DNA of 11,476 nucleotides from CBFDBT01 sp965603115. GTDB taxonomy: Bacteria > Pseudomonadota > Alphaproteobacteria > Sphingomonadales > Kordiimonadaceae. Under the pieces are notes generated by a model. The model worked only from the letters and a program-made list of their open reading frames with translations. It was not told the DNA's origin and did not search any database. Where the stretch lies: contig CBFDBT010000072.1 of NCBI GenBank assembly GCA_965603115.1, positions 1 through 11,476 on the forward strand, in the 5' to 3' direction. A program made the position numbers and the translations under genes. Every line of letters begins with the position of its first letter. Positions within the stretch are counted from its first letter, which is position 1. Below are positions 1 through 6,854 of this stretch, piece by piece.

Positions 1-1
1 C

Positions 2-145
2 TACCATAGATTCAGTGAGCTATCCTACCTCTATCAACTGATAACGCCCTCACAAGAACAGAGTGACCGGTTCATAAAAGGTCGATGTCCTAGAAAAAAC
101 GCGAACCTCTTCATCCTGATGCTTTGGATATTTCAAGCTTTTTAA
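2..145 (+). CDS. Possible C-terminal end of a truncated gene, unknown
   Basis: The frame is open from the first bases of the window to a TAA at 143-145, giving 47 residues with no start inside the window. The end is hydrophobic and aromatic (ILMLWIFQAF) and the middle is basic. I do not recognise a family, and an open stretch of this length can arise by chance. It would be the 3' end of a gene entering from the left on the same strand as the microprotein that follows. It does not look like the end of an HsdR subunit, although hsdR is the gene one would hope to find on this side of hsdM. Low confidence that it is coding. Confidence 0.22.
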   Translation, partial: YHRFSELSYLYQLITPSQEQSDRFIKGRCPRKNANLFILMLWIFQAF

Positions 146-221
146 TTACCAGTCCTTACACAGGCGCCCCCTTGGTAGCAGATATTGGCTCCATATATCT
201 ATATATAACAGGAGGGTTGAT

Positions 222-359
222 ATGACATTGCTATGGCTGCTCTTTTCATTTTTTGCGCTTATCTTCTTTGGCAAGGCAGCCGCTATATTCTGTCTAGTCG
301 TGGCAGGGGCAAGCTTCCTTAGTTTTCTTATCGAGATGATATGTCCCGGCTCAAGATAG
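222..359 (+). CDS. 45-residue hydrophobic single-pass membrane microprotein
   Basis: An ATG at 222 is preceded by AGGAGGG (about 210-216) at about 5 nt, one of the best ribosome binding sites in the window. It opens a 45-codon frame ending in TAG at 357-359. The product begins MTLLWLLFSFFALIFFGK and continues with a second hydrophobic run (AAIFCLVVAGASFLSFLIEM) before a short CPGSR tail. It therefore looks like one long or two short transmembrane helices interrupted by one Lys at residue 18. There is no cytoplasmic domain. No family is recognised. Small membrane peptides of islands include type I toxins, small regulators of membrane enzymes and holin-like peptides, but nothing here decides between them. 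A 124-residue reading frame on the opposite strand overlaps it, lacks a comparable ribosome site, and is judged a shadow. Confidence 0.5.
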   Translation: MTLLWLLFSFFALIFFGKAAAIFCLVVAGASFLSFLIEMICPGSR

Positions 360-749
360 TGACCATATTGAATGGCGTAAGATTTACTATGCCAAAATTC
401 AAAAGCGGTCATAACCACCGTCTCGCGTGTGAAAGTGGTTTTCAAAAATTTTATCCTTACTGCGCTGCCGAGAGCTTTTCCCGCTGAAATGCTGACGTTT
501 AAAGGCTTTCCCGAGATCATTGTTTTCTCGCGGCTCTAAGGAAGCTTCTGATGTTGGTTGATAAAGTTTGTATTTCACCTCATTCGCCGTGAAAAATACA
601 GAGACGGTCTATAAAAGAAATTTACGTTAGTTGGTATAAAGGACACCCTAAATTTGTATAAAAAGCTAAAATGAAGTGGAAGATACAAACATAATCTGCT
701 CTAGTGTCCTCATACAGCTTTAGCGCTTACCTCGGGGATCAAGATACAC
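360..749. other. Intergenic stretch upstream of hsdM, no convincing gene
   Basis: About 390 nt without a supported gene. It contains a 13-codon frame at 551-592 (MLVDKVCISPHSP) preceded by AAGGAAG at 538-544, 6 nt away. This could be a leader peptide but may be chance. The right end holds nested inverted repeats (634-715), listed separately. I could not assign a clear -35/-10 pair for hsdM. TATAAA occurs at 635-640 and 657-662 without a well-placed -35 box. Confidence 0.4.
634..715. promoter_or_regulatory. Nested inverted repeats upstream of hsdM
   Basis: The outer arms are GTATAAAGGACAC (634-646) and GTGTCCTCATAC (704-715), complementary except for a one-base indel and one mismatch. The inner arms are TTTGTAT (653-659) and ATACAAA (683-689), perfectly complementary. 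Both pairs share the same orientation and rough centre, and the element ends 34 nt before the hsdM start. This may be a double operator or a long RNA hairpin in the leader of the hsdMS transcript. Function is inferred from position only. Confidence 0.4.
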
Positions 750-2471
750 ATGACTGACACCCTCACCCTTAAACAGCTAGAGGCCTTTCTCTGGGAAACC
801 GCTAACATTCTTCGCGGTAATATGGATGCTTCTGAGTTTAAAGATTATATCTTCGGTATGATGTTCTTAAAGCGTCTTTCAGACTCGTTTGACGAAGAGC
901 AGGAAAAGGTCGTCCTGCACTATCTCACGAAGGGCAAGACACCAGAGCAAGCAAAAGGCCTCGCCGCAGACGAAGACGAATACGACAAAACCTTCTTTGT
1001 GCCTGAGCGAGCACGGTGGTCTCACCTTAAAGACTTAAAACATGATATAGGCGCGGAGCTAAACAAGGCAACCGAAGCTATTGAAGAAACTAATACATCA
1101 CTCCAAGGTGTGCTGGTCTCTATCGACTTTAATATCCAGAACAAGCTCAATGACAAAAAGCTGCGAGAACTCATATCTCACTTCAATACACACCGTTTAC
1201 GCAATGCCGATTTTGAACGTCCTGACTTGCTCGGTTCCGCTTACGAATATCTTATCAAGATGTTCGCGGATTCAGCGGGTAAAAAGGGCGGCGAGTTCTA
1301 TACACCGAGCGAGGTGGTTAAACTTCTGGTCTTACTTCTCAAGCCGCACGCTGGCATGAAGGTATATGACCCCACAGTCGGCTCCGGAGGCATGCTGGTC
1401 ACAACTTGCAACTATCTGGTGGCTCACGGTGAGAATGCATCTAACCTATCACTCTATGGTCAGGAGATGAATCTAAATACCTGGGCAATCTGCAAAATGA
1501 ATATGTTCCTGCACGGCGTCTTCAATGCCAGCATCAGGAAGGGTGACACACTGAGAGACCCGCAGCACACGCATGGAGGTGAACTGATGGTCTTTGATCG
1601 CGTGATTGCCAACCCACCCTTCTCGCTTAAAAAATGGGGCAAGGATGAAGCAGACAGCGATGCCTATGGTCGCTTTCCTTATGGCACCCCGCCAAAGGAT
1701 GCGGGCGACCTAGCTTTCATCCAGCATATGATCGCCTCGGTGAATGATAAAGGCATGGTGGGTGTGGTGGTGCCACACGGCGTGCTCTTTCGTAGTTCAA
1801 GCGAGAAAGCAATCAGACAAGGTATATTAGATGATGATCTGGTGGAGGCAGTTATTGGTCTGCCCTCGGCGCTCTTTTACGGAACCGGCATGCCGGCGGC
1901 ACTGTTAATCATCAACAAAAACAAAACAGATGAGCGCAAAGGAAGGATTATCTTCATCAATGGTGAGCTGGAATATGAAGAAGTAAAAAACCAGAACCGA
2001 CTGCGACAAGAAAACATCGACAAAATTATCAAGACGTTCGATAATTACAGCGATATTAAGCGATATTCTAGAGTGGTTGATCTCTCTGAAATACGTGAGA
2101 ATGATTATAATCTCAATATCCGGCGTTACGCAGATACTTCCCCGCCACCAGAGCAATATGATGTTAAAGCAATTCTACACGGCGGCATTCCAGTCAGAGA
2201 GATTGAAGATGACTATATCCAAGAGGTGTTGGCCGGCATGAACGTATCTTGTGTCTTTGATCGCACAGACGGGGATTATTATGCCTTTAAAGCGGAGATC
2301 AAGAGCAAGGAGCAAATCCGCGATCACTTAGGTACTGACGACAAGCAGGTCATTGCGCAGTTCGAGCACTGGTGGGACAAATATAAAGTCTCGCTGCACG
2401 AGATCGACGCGGAGGTCAAATCATCCGAAAAAGTAATGTGGTCATACCTCAAGGAGCTTGGGTATGAGTGA
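750..2471 (+). CDS. hsdM: Type I restriction-modification system methyltransferase subunit HsdM
   Basis: This 573-residue protein is the adenine-N6 DNA methyltransferase subunit of a type I system; with HsdS it modifies a bipartite recognition site using S-adenosylmethionine. Residues about 8-160 match the helical HsdM N-terminal domain (LKQLEAFLWETANILRGNMD). The N6-MTase core follows with GGEFYTPSEVV (180-190), SAM-binding motif I DPTVGSGGM (207-215) and the catalytic NPPF motif (288-291). The C-terminal 100 residues are charged and predicted helical, as in subunits that contact HsdS. Length is normal and all motifs are intact. The ATG at 750 has only a weak upstream purine run (GGGG, 735-738), so translation may be modest. 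The gene overlaps hsdS by 8 nt, indicating one operon with coupled translation. No hsdR lies in the window. Confidence 0.95.
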   Translation: MTDTLTLKQLEAFLWETANILRGNMDASEFKDYIFGMMFLKRLSDSFDEEQEKVVLHYLTKGKTPEQAKGLAADEDEYDKTFFVPERARWSHLKDLKHDIGAELNKATEAIEETNTSLQGVLVSIDFNIQNKLNDKKLRELISHFNTHRLRNADFERPDLLGSAYEYLIKMFADSAGKKGGEFYTPSEVVKLLVLLLKPHAGMKVYDPTVGSGGMLVTTCNYLVAHGENASNLSLYGQEMNLNTWAICKMNMFLHGVFNASIRKGDTLRDPQHTHGGELMVFDRVIANPPFSLKKWGKDEADSDAYGRFPYGTPPKDAGDLAFIQHMIASVNDKGMVGVVVPHGVLFRSSSEKAIRQGILDDDLVEAVIGLPSALFYGTGMPAALLIINKNKTDERKGRIIFINGELEYEEVKNQNRLRQENIDKIIKTFDNYSDIKRYSRVVDLSEIRENDYNLNIRRYADTSPPPEQYDVKAILHGGIPVREIEDDYIQEVLAGMNVSCVFDRTDGDYYAFKAEIKSKEQIRDHLGTDDKQVIAQFEHWWDKYKVSLHEIDAEVKSSEKVMWSYLKELGYE

Positions 2472-3735
2472 TTTCGTGCCAAGTGGATGGCGCAAAATAC
2501 CAATTAATAATTTCGTATCTGTAAACACAGGATACGTCTTTAAAAGAAGTGATTATGTTTCTCGCGGAAATCCAATAGTTAGGGTTATAAATATCTCGAA
2601 TTCCAATGAATTGGATTTATCCAATAATGTGGTTCATTTGTCGGAAGAAAGAGCCGGTGAGTTTCATAAGTACCTTTTGAGGGATGATGATTATTTATTG
2701 GTAATGGTGGGGGCGACGGTAGGAAAACATGCGAGAGTTTCGACAAAGGGAGCAAAGTTATACCTAAACCAGAATATGTGGTGCTTGAGAATTAAGGATG
2801 ACAAGCATAACAGTCAAAAATTTGCGGTCCTTGGACTGCAAAAAGCTGTTACCGATTTTCTTGGCTCTTCTATGAGAGGTGTGACAAGGGCGTTTTTAAC
2901 TCAAGGAGAGTTTAGGAAGGCTATGATAGTGGTCCCTCCCCATACAGAACAAAAGAAAATCGTTGATATTCTTGGTTCAGTAAATGACGTGCGTGAAAAA
3001 ATAAAAATTCAGACCGGCAAACTACAAGACTTAAAAAAAGCAACTAAACTAAAGTTATTTACCGCGGGAGCAAGCCGCACAAAATTTAAAGATAATAATC
3101 TAAACAGTGTTCCGGATAGCTTGAGAATGATGTCATTAGGAGATATTTCTCACGGGGGGGCAAGGGATGGATTATCTAAATCTAGTCAATACTATGGTTC
3201 TTACTCTGACTTCGAGATGGTTCGAATGGGTGAGGTTTTCAGCTCAGAAACCATCACAAATGGAGGCCTGAAAAAAGTAGATGCTTGTGCTGAGAGAGAA
3301 AATAATTTTTTTATAAAAACTGGAGATTTGTTATTTGCTCGAAGGTCTCTATTTATAAAAGGAGTAGGCAAGTGTGTTATAGTAGGAGAGCTTACAGAGC
3401 CAACCTGTTTTGATTCATCGTCGCTTAGATTGCGCCTGAACACAAAAGCAGTCTTGGCAAAATATGTTTATTATTATTTTTCTTCTAGTCTAGGAAAGAG
3501 TCTGATTCAAAAAATCATACGACCAGGTGCTATCTCAGGCATTACGGGAAGGGATTTATGTCAAATATCTATTCCTGTCCCTACGCTGGTGGAGCAGAAA
3601 AATATCATATCTATCCTCTCCTCCATAGACTCTAGTATTAATGAAAAGCGTCGAAAGCTCCAAAAAACAATAGATCTAAGAGATTCATTGATGCAAGACC
3701 TTCTAACAGGGAAAGTGAGAGTAGTGGGGAACTGA
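2464..3735 (+). CDS. hsdS: Type I restriction-modification system specificity subunit HsdS
   Basis: HsdS sets the DNA sequence recognised by the HsdM2S methylase and, when present, by HsdR. The protein has the usual two-repeat build. Target-recognition domain 1 spans about 1-160 and ends in the conserved PPHTEQKKIVDIL. A central helical spacer (about 161-200) ends LKDLKKATKLKLFTAG-like. Target-recognition domain 2 spans about 220-377 and ends PVPTLVEQKNIISIL. A distal spacer ends with DSLMQDLLTGKVRV (407-420). I place the start at ATG 2464 because AAGGAG (2451-2456) lies 7 nt before it; a TTG at 2458 would sit only 1 nt after that site. Length, 423 residues, is typical. The gene is visibly more AT-rich than hsdM, as is common for HsdS genes that exchange recognition domains. 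The half-sites recognised cannot be read from the sequence. Confidence 0.93.
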   Translation: MSDFVPSGWRKIPINNFVSVNTGYVFKRSDYVSRGNPIVRVINISNSNELDLSNNVVHLSEERAGEFHKYLLRDDDYLLVMVGATVGKHARVSTKGAKLYLNQNMWCLRIKDDKHNSQKFAVLGLQKAVTDFLGSSMRGVTRAFLTQGEFRKAMIVVPPHTEQKKIVDILGSVNDVREKIKIQTGKLQDLKKATKLKLFTAGASRTKFKDNNLNSVPDSLRMMSLGDISHGGARDGLSKSSQYYGSYSDFEMVRMGEVFSSETITNGGLKKVDACAERENNFFIKTGDLLFARRSLFIKGVGKCVIVGELTEPTCFDSSSLRLRLNTKAVLAKYVYYYFSSSLGKSLIQKIIRPGAISGITGRDLCQISIPVPTLVEQKNIISILSSIDSSINEKRRKLQKTIDLRDSLMQDLLTGKVRVVGN

Positions 3736-3743
3736 CTAGTCAG
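3732..3743. repeat. 12-bp perfect palindrome across the hsdS stop
   Basis: CTGACTAGTCAG is a perfect palindrome containing the hsdS stop codon TGA (3733-3735). An A/T palindrome (ATAAAAA, one base, TTTTTAT; 3764-3778) follows 20 nt later. They may mark transcript processing or an operator at the end of hsdMS, but neither has the GC stem plus T-run expected of an intrinsic terminator. Confidence 0.3.
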
Positions 3744-3804
3744 AATGTTTGTGTGTAGCGTTGATAAAAAGTTTTTATTCTATAGGCCGTTATTTGATTG
3801 TTCA

Positions 3805-3834
3805 TTAAGATCACCCGAAATTAAAAATTATAAT
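3805..3834 (+). promoter_or_regulatory. Candidate promoter for the cytosine methyltransferase gene
   Basis: A perfect TATAAT lies at 3829-3834, with TTAAGA (3805-3810) as a 4/6 match to TTGACA at an 18-bp spacing. It would start transcription near 3841, giving a leader of about 100 nt that contains the inverted repeat at 3885-3909. This AT-rich region could produce such boxes by chance. Confidence 0.35.
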
Positions 3835-3884
3835 ACCTTGTTTTTATGGACTTAATAGTATTAACATGTATTCTATTGTTAATT

Positions 3885-3909
3885 TAAAATCTTCATGTTA
3901 AAGATTTTA
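3885..3909. promoter_or_regulatory. Perfect 9-bp inverted repeat upstream of the methyltransferase gene
   Basis: Arms TAAAATCTT (3885-3893) and AAGATTTTA (3901-3909) flank a 7-nt loop. The loop plus the next base forms CATGTTAA (3894-3901), which is itself the inverse of TTAACATG at 3861-3868. The same sequence can therefore pair in two mutually exclusive ways. It lies 34 nt before the methyltransferase start. It could be an operator for the methyltransferase's own N-terminal helix-turn-helix, or a switchable RNA hairpin. Confidence 0.5.
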
Positions 3910-3943
3910 TCTAACAAGAACAAACATTGAACATGGGGTGGGT

Positions 3944-5095
3944 ATGAATTTCTTTAATGTAAAAGAAGCTACTGACATTTTAAAGGAAAAGTCCCTCGTT
4001 AAAGATATTAACGGAACTAGACGGTTTATTCGTATGGGGGAGCTTCCGGCTACGAAAGAAACAAATCACAATGGGTACCAAATTGACAAGGAAGCCTTAG
4101 AAATGTTTGTTTGGGTTAAAACTAGCAATACAAGTGATATTGTTAATCAAATGCTGGCTGTTCAATCTAAGACATCTGCAAAATTATTACCAAGGCAGTA
4201 TAATGTCGCATCTTTTTTTGCGGGCATTGGTGGGTTTGACCTAGGTCTTGAAGCCGCTGGGATGGATGTCGTTTTTCAATGTGAAATAAATAAATTTAGT
4301 CAGAAGGTCTTAAAAAGTCATTGGCCTGATACGCCATTATTTCATGATATCACACAGTTAACCTCCGATGATATTCCGGATAGCAATGTCTGGTGTGGCG
4401 GTTTCCCGTGCCAAGACTTGTCATTAGCTAATCAAGGTAAACGAAAGGGACTTAAGGGTGAACGTAGTGGATTATTCTATCAATACTCTGAACTTATCAG
4501 AGCTAAAAAACCTGACTGGGTTATTATCGAAAATGTTCCCGGATTGCTCAATAGCCATGCAGGAGAAGATTTCAGAATTCTCATCGAAAAGATGGATGAA
4601 CTCGGGTATGGCGTTTCGTGGAGAGTATTGGATGCAAAATACTTTGGAACACCACAGCGAAGAAGAAGAGTTTACATTGTCGCAAGTCTTGGAGATATGC
4701 GCTCCGCTGAGGTACTTTTTGAACGAGGAGCAACTTCAATCACTGATAAACAGGGCGAAGGAAAGAGGCAAAGAGCTGCCGGAAGAGATGATGGAGGCTT
4801 ATCAGAGTCAAATGTCTACTCTATCCAACATGCGGGAATTGGGCGAAAGCACACAGCCGGACCACAAGCAAAAGGTTACCGAAATGACGGAGAAACCTAC
4901 ACCCTTGATTCCAGAGGAAGCTCCGATGCTGTATGTTCGAAGGATGCTCCCTACCGAGTACGAGAGGTTGCAGGGCTTCCCAGTGGGATGGACTCTAATA
5001 GATACAGGGCGCTAGGCAATGCAGTAGCTGTCCCTATTGTAAGGTGGTTAGGAGAGAGGATTGTGGCTGTAGACAAAGAATATGGAATAAAATAA
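3944..5095 (+). CDS. DNA (cytosine-5-)-methyltransferase with N-terminal helix-turn-helix extension
   Basis: The enzyme transfers methyl from S-adenosylmethionine to C5 of cytosine in a specific DNA site and would protect against the convergent NotI-like nuclease. Residues 1-60 look like a winged excisionase/MerR-type helix-turn-helix (VKEATDILKEK, FIRMGELPA, GYQIDKEALEMFV). The catalytic core follows with motif I FAGIGGFDLG (92-101), motif IV GGFPCQDLS with PCQ at 155-157, motif VI ENVPGL (196-201), motif VIII QRRRRVYIVA (238-247) and motif X RYRALGNAVAVP (353-364). Motif IX, expected around residue 335, is absent from this frame. It appears in the next frame (TEYERLQGFPVGWT, about 4953-4994), so two compensating indels near 4933 and 5001 are suspected. 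I chose ATG 3944 with the G-rich site just before it; a GTG at 3938 is the alternative. Activity is uncertain because of the displaced motif. Confidence 0.85.
   Translation: MNFFNVKEATDILKEKSLVKDINGTRRFIRMGELPATKETNHNGYQIDKEALEMFVWVKTSNTSDIVNQMLAVQSKTSAKLLPRQYNVASFFAGIGGFDLGLEAAGMDVVFQCEINKFSQKVLKSHWPDTPLFHDITQLTSDDIPDSNVWCGGFPCQDLSLANQGKRKGLKGERSGLFYQYSELIRAKKPDWVIIENVPGLLNSHAGEDFRILIEKMDELGYGVSWRVLDAKYFGTPQRRRRVYIVASLGDMRSAEVLFERGATSITDKQGEGKRQRAAGRDDGGLSESNVYSIQHAGIGRKHTAGPQAKGYRNDGETYTLDSRGSSDAVCSKDAPYRVREVAGLPSGMDSNRYRALGNAVAVPIVRWLGERIVAVDKEYGIK
4608..5015 (+). other. Second reading frame overlapping the methyltransferase gene
   Basis: In the +1 frame relative to the methyltransferase, an ATG at 4608 opens a frame to TAG at 5013-5015. 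The frame is stop-free back to about 4458. It contains FTLSQVLEICAPLRYFL, then INRAKERGKELPEEMMEAYQ. This resembles, from memory, a motif family seen in phage proteins of the type LSxILE...RYFLS...ILRRAxxRGKxLP. That family appears to be read from the frame shifted relative to GDxRxAAxVLFE in phage-type C5 methyltransferases. The same frame also carries the methyltransferase's missing motif IX. I see no clear ribosome binding site at 4608, so independent expression is unproven. Confidence 0.3.
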
Positions 5096-5105
5096 TTTTC
5101 GCAAA

Positions 5106-6065
5106 TTATCCTATTTCTATTTCATTTCCTGAAAGAGATAGAAAATCACCTTCAAATATTTGAGGTGCAGGTCCGCCCTGGTCAGTCAAAAACCTCACGA
5201 AAGTAGAATAATTTGTATATAGAAGTCGTTCAGAATCTACTATTAAAGGTATAGGTCCCGTTGTTCTTTCACCATCTGCGTCTTCCTTAAACGCTATGAG
5301 ACAAAGTGTCCAATGGTGATCTCTCAAGTCATTTAAATTTGCATTTGCAAATCTATTATTAAGATAGTCAAATAGCATAGTTCCAACAGCGAAGACAATT
5401 TTCCCTCCCGTTTGCGAAACAACATTTCCCTTAACCAAGAATTGCTCTTGTTGACGCCTCCATGCATTCGTTACTATAGTTCCTGCACCAACTGATTGAC
5501 GCAGAATATCATTTGTTCGGTCGGCATTATTTTTCCAACCATCTAGATGTCGTGTAATTTTGCCTGTACTACTCGTTTCTCCACCACCTTGCATTTCCAA
5601 TAGGATTCGATCAGTTTCAGTATTATTTCCAATGTTACGCATTATATAGTCCGCATGGTATGAGCTACCGTCACCTAATGGGATCGATGCTTCTCTCCTA
5701 ATAACAATATCGTCATCTGTAAAATCATTTGAATATACAAATTCGGCCACTTGTCGAAGTATATTTATCTGGTGAGGCACGAGTCCTATGTGAACTTTTT
5801 CTTTATGTGTTGGTTTTTCCACAGTTGGGGCGGCGACAGTTTTTACTTGTCTTGTTGAACACAATCGATGTTCACAGGTTATCCATATTGTACTATCAGG
5901 CCTTCTAACAGAACAAACTGGATGATTTGGTTTGCTCTTATTAACTTTGTCACATGGTCTATCCATAAAAGGGCACAGCGCGCCGCTTTGTCCTTGAACA
6001 GGCATTATTATATCCCCATCAATATCTGTCCTTTGTCCAAGGTATTCTGCTACAGAAACTGCCAT
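5106..6065 (-). CDS. NotI-like type II restriction endonuclease
   Basis: This 319-residue protein resembles the NotI endonuclease family, site-specific nucleases with a PD-(D/E)xK-type fold. The N-terminal module holds CPF at 31-33 and further cysteines at 38, 51, 64 and 69. NotI likewise has a CPF-containing four-cysteine iron site in its N-terminal domain. Candidate catalytic residues are D139 (YHADYI) and E157-x-Q159 (LLEMQGGGE), matching the FDW...EIQ arrangement of NotI. Its middle contains a conserved-looking THRH/ITRHLDGW region and the C-terminus is mixed beta. It is shorter than NotI (about 380 residues). The ATG at 6065 has GAGGAG (6071-6076 on the other strand) 5 nt upstream. Its stop lies about 10 nt from the end of the convergent methyltransferase, so the two look like a type II restriction-modification pair. 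The recognition site is unknown. Assignment is by motif recall, not alignment. Confidence 0.72.
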   Translation of the reverse strand: MAVSVAEYLGQRTDIDGDIIMPVQGQSGALCPFMDRPCDKVNKSKPNHPVCSVRRPDSTIWITCEHRLCSTRQVKTVAAPTVEKPTHKEKVHIGLVPHQINILRQVAEFVYSNDFTDDDIVIRREASIPLGDGSSYHADYIMRNIGNNTETDRILLEMQGGGETSSTGKITRHLDGWKNNADRTNDILRQSVGAGTIVTNAWRRQQEQFLVKGNVVSQTGGKIVFAVGTMLFDYLNNRFANANLNDLRDHHWTLCLIAFKEDADGERTTGPIPLIVDSERLLYTNYSTFVRFLTDQGGPAPQIFEGDFLSLSGNEIEIG

Positions 6066-6181
6066 TCTAACTCCTCAAGTTTGAAATCAAATAAAACCCT
6101 AATCCATTGTTGATATTTTACAAGGCATTGTAGAAAAAACATTGACATGAGGATTGCATAAATTCATTTTAAGAGTCAGCG

Positions 6182-6201
6182 AGCGCATCAACAGCGCTGG
6201 C
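6182..6201. repeat. Short hairpin in the gap upstream of the nuclease
   Basis: AGCGC and GCGCT flank a 7-nt loop at about 6183-6199, and GCGCTGGC recurs about 35 nt later near 6231. The gap 6066-6341 holds no gene that I can support. A TTGACA near 6143 has no good -10 partner or downstream plus-strand gene. Function unknown. Confidence 0.25.
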
Positions 6202-6341
6202 AGCTACCATCATCTATCAACAAGCACGGAACGCGCTGGCGAGAGTCCTGAGTCACATATAGGGCACTTACAATAGTGATCTATTAAATTACAGTGTCAC
6301 GTACAGGATATTTAGTTCACACCATGAACTCAAGTCATAGA

Positions 6342-6719
6342 TCACAATTTAATATAGCCTTTATTTCTATGTCTACGGTTAAATATGACTGGTATTTTGT
6401 CTCCATAAGATTCTTTGGCGTATTCAAGAAAATCCAACCTTTCCTCACTAGGCATTTCATCCCATATCCTTCTAGAATATGTTTGCCTCTTTCGGAAATA
6501 CTCTCTGCCAGAATACGCATCATCGGGAAAATCGGAAGAACGACTATCTTTCAAAACCCTTGTGAGTACCTGACCTCGTGAAACGTAAGAAGACCCGATT
6601 CTATTAAAATAATTAAACCACCACTCCAGTTTCTCTTTTGTTTCTACAGGCACACGAAGATTCATCTGAAGTGTAGGTGTTTTATTGTTTTTATTTTTAT
6701 TCGATATATCATTTTTCAT
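6342..6719 (-). CDS. Small ribbon-helix-helix-like DNA-binding protein
   Basis: A basic protein of 125 residues. After a polar Lys/Asn-rich start, LQMNLRVPVETKEKLEWWFNY has the pattern of an Arc/MetJ-type fold: a beta strand with alternating polar residues, then a helix beginning VETKEKL. The second helix may be YVSRGQVLTRVLKDS. The remainder is rich in Arg, Lys, Tyr and acidic residues and is not recognised. I prefer ATG 6719 because AAAAGG lies 6 nt upstream of it; an in-frame ATG at 6734 would add MKRPS without a ribosome site. The gene is divergent from the excisionase-like gene at 6855, so a repressor or transfer-control role at the shared 6735-6854 region is a reasonable inference. The opposite strand also has an open frame (6294-6581), judged a shadow. 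Confidence 0.55.
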   Translation of the reverse strand: MKNDISNKNKNNKTPTLQMNLRVPVETKEKLEWWFNYFNRIGSSYVSRGQVLTRVLKDSRSSDFPDDAYSGREYFRKRQTYSRRIWDEMPSEERLDFLEYAKESYGDKIPVIFNRRHRNKGYIKL

Positions 6720-6734
6720 TGAGGGCCTTTTCAT

Positions 6735-6854
6735 ATTACTATCAAAACATACAAGTTAGGTTAATTAAGTTATTGCAAATAAACAATAAAAAATTAGCAA
6801 ATGTCCCGCTATTATTTTTCAAAAAACTTCGGTAGTGCTTTCATGGCTTTTTAA
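6735..6854. promoter_or_regulatory. Divergent AT-rich control region
   Basis: This 120-bp gap separates the divergent ribbon-helix-helix-like and excisionase-like genes and must hold at least one promoter for each. It is strongly AT-rich with the hexamer GCAAAT repeated directly (about 6775 and 6799). I cannot place -35/-10 boxes with confidence. It is the likely binding target of one or both flanking regulators. Confidence 0.35.

Noticed and set aside
146..520. 124-residue minus-strand open frame
   Set aside because: It has no good ribosome site, has unremarkable composition and no recognisable motif, and overlaps the better supported microprotein on the plus strand.
2458..2463. TTG start for hsdS
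   Set aside because: It would lie 1 nt after AAGGAG; ATG 2464 has the proper 7-nt spacing.
3764..3778. A/T palindrome as hsdS terminator
   Set aside because: There is no GC in the stem, so it would be too weak as an intrinsic terminator.
6139..6170. TTGACA as a plus-strand promoter
   Set aside because: There is no acceptable -10 box at 16-18 bp and no plus-strand gene for 700 bp.
6294..6581. 95-residue plus-strand open frame
   Set aside because: It is antisense to the ribbon-helix-helix-like gene, which has a plausible fold and ribosome site.
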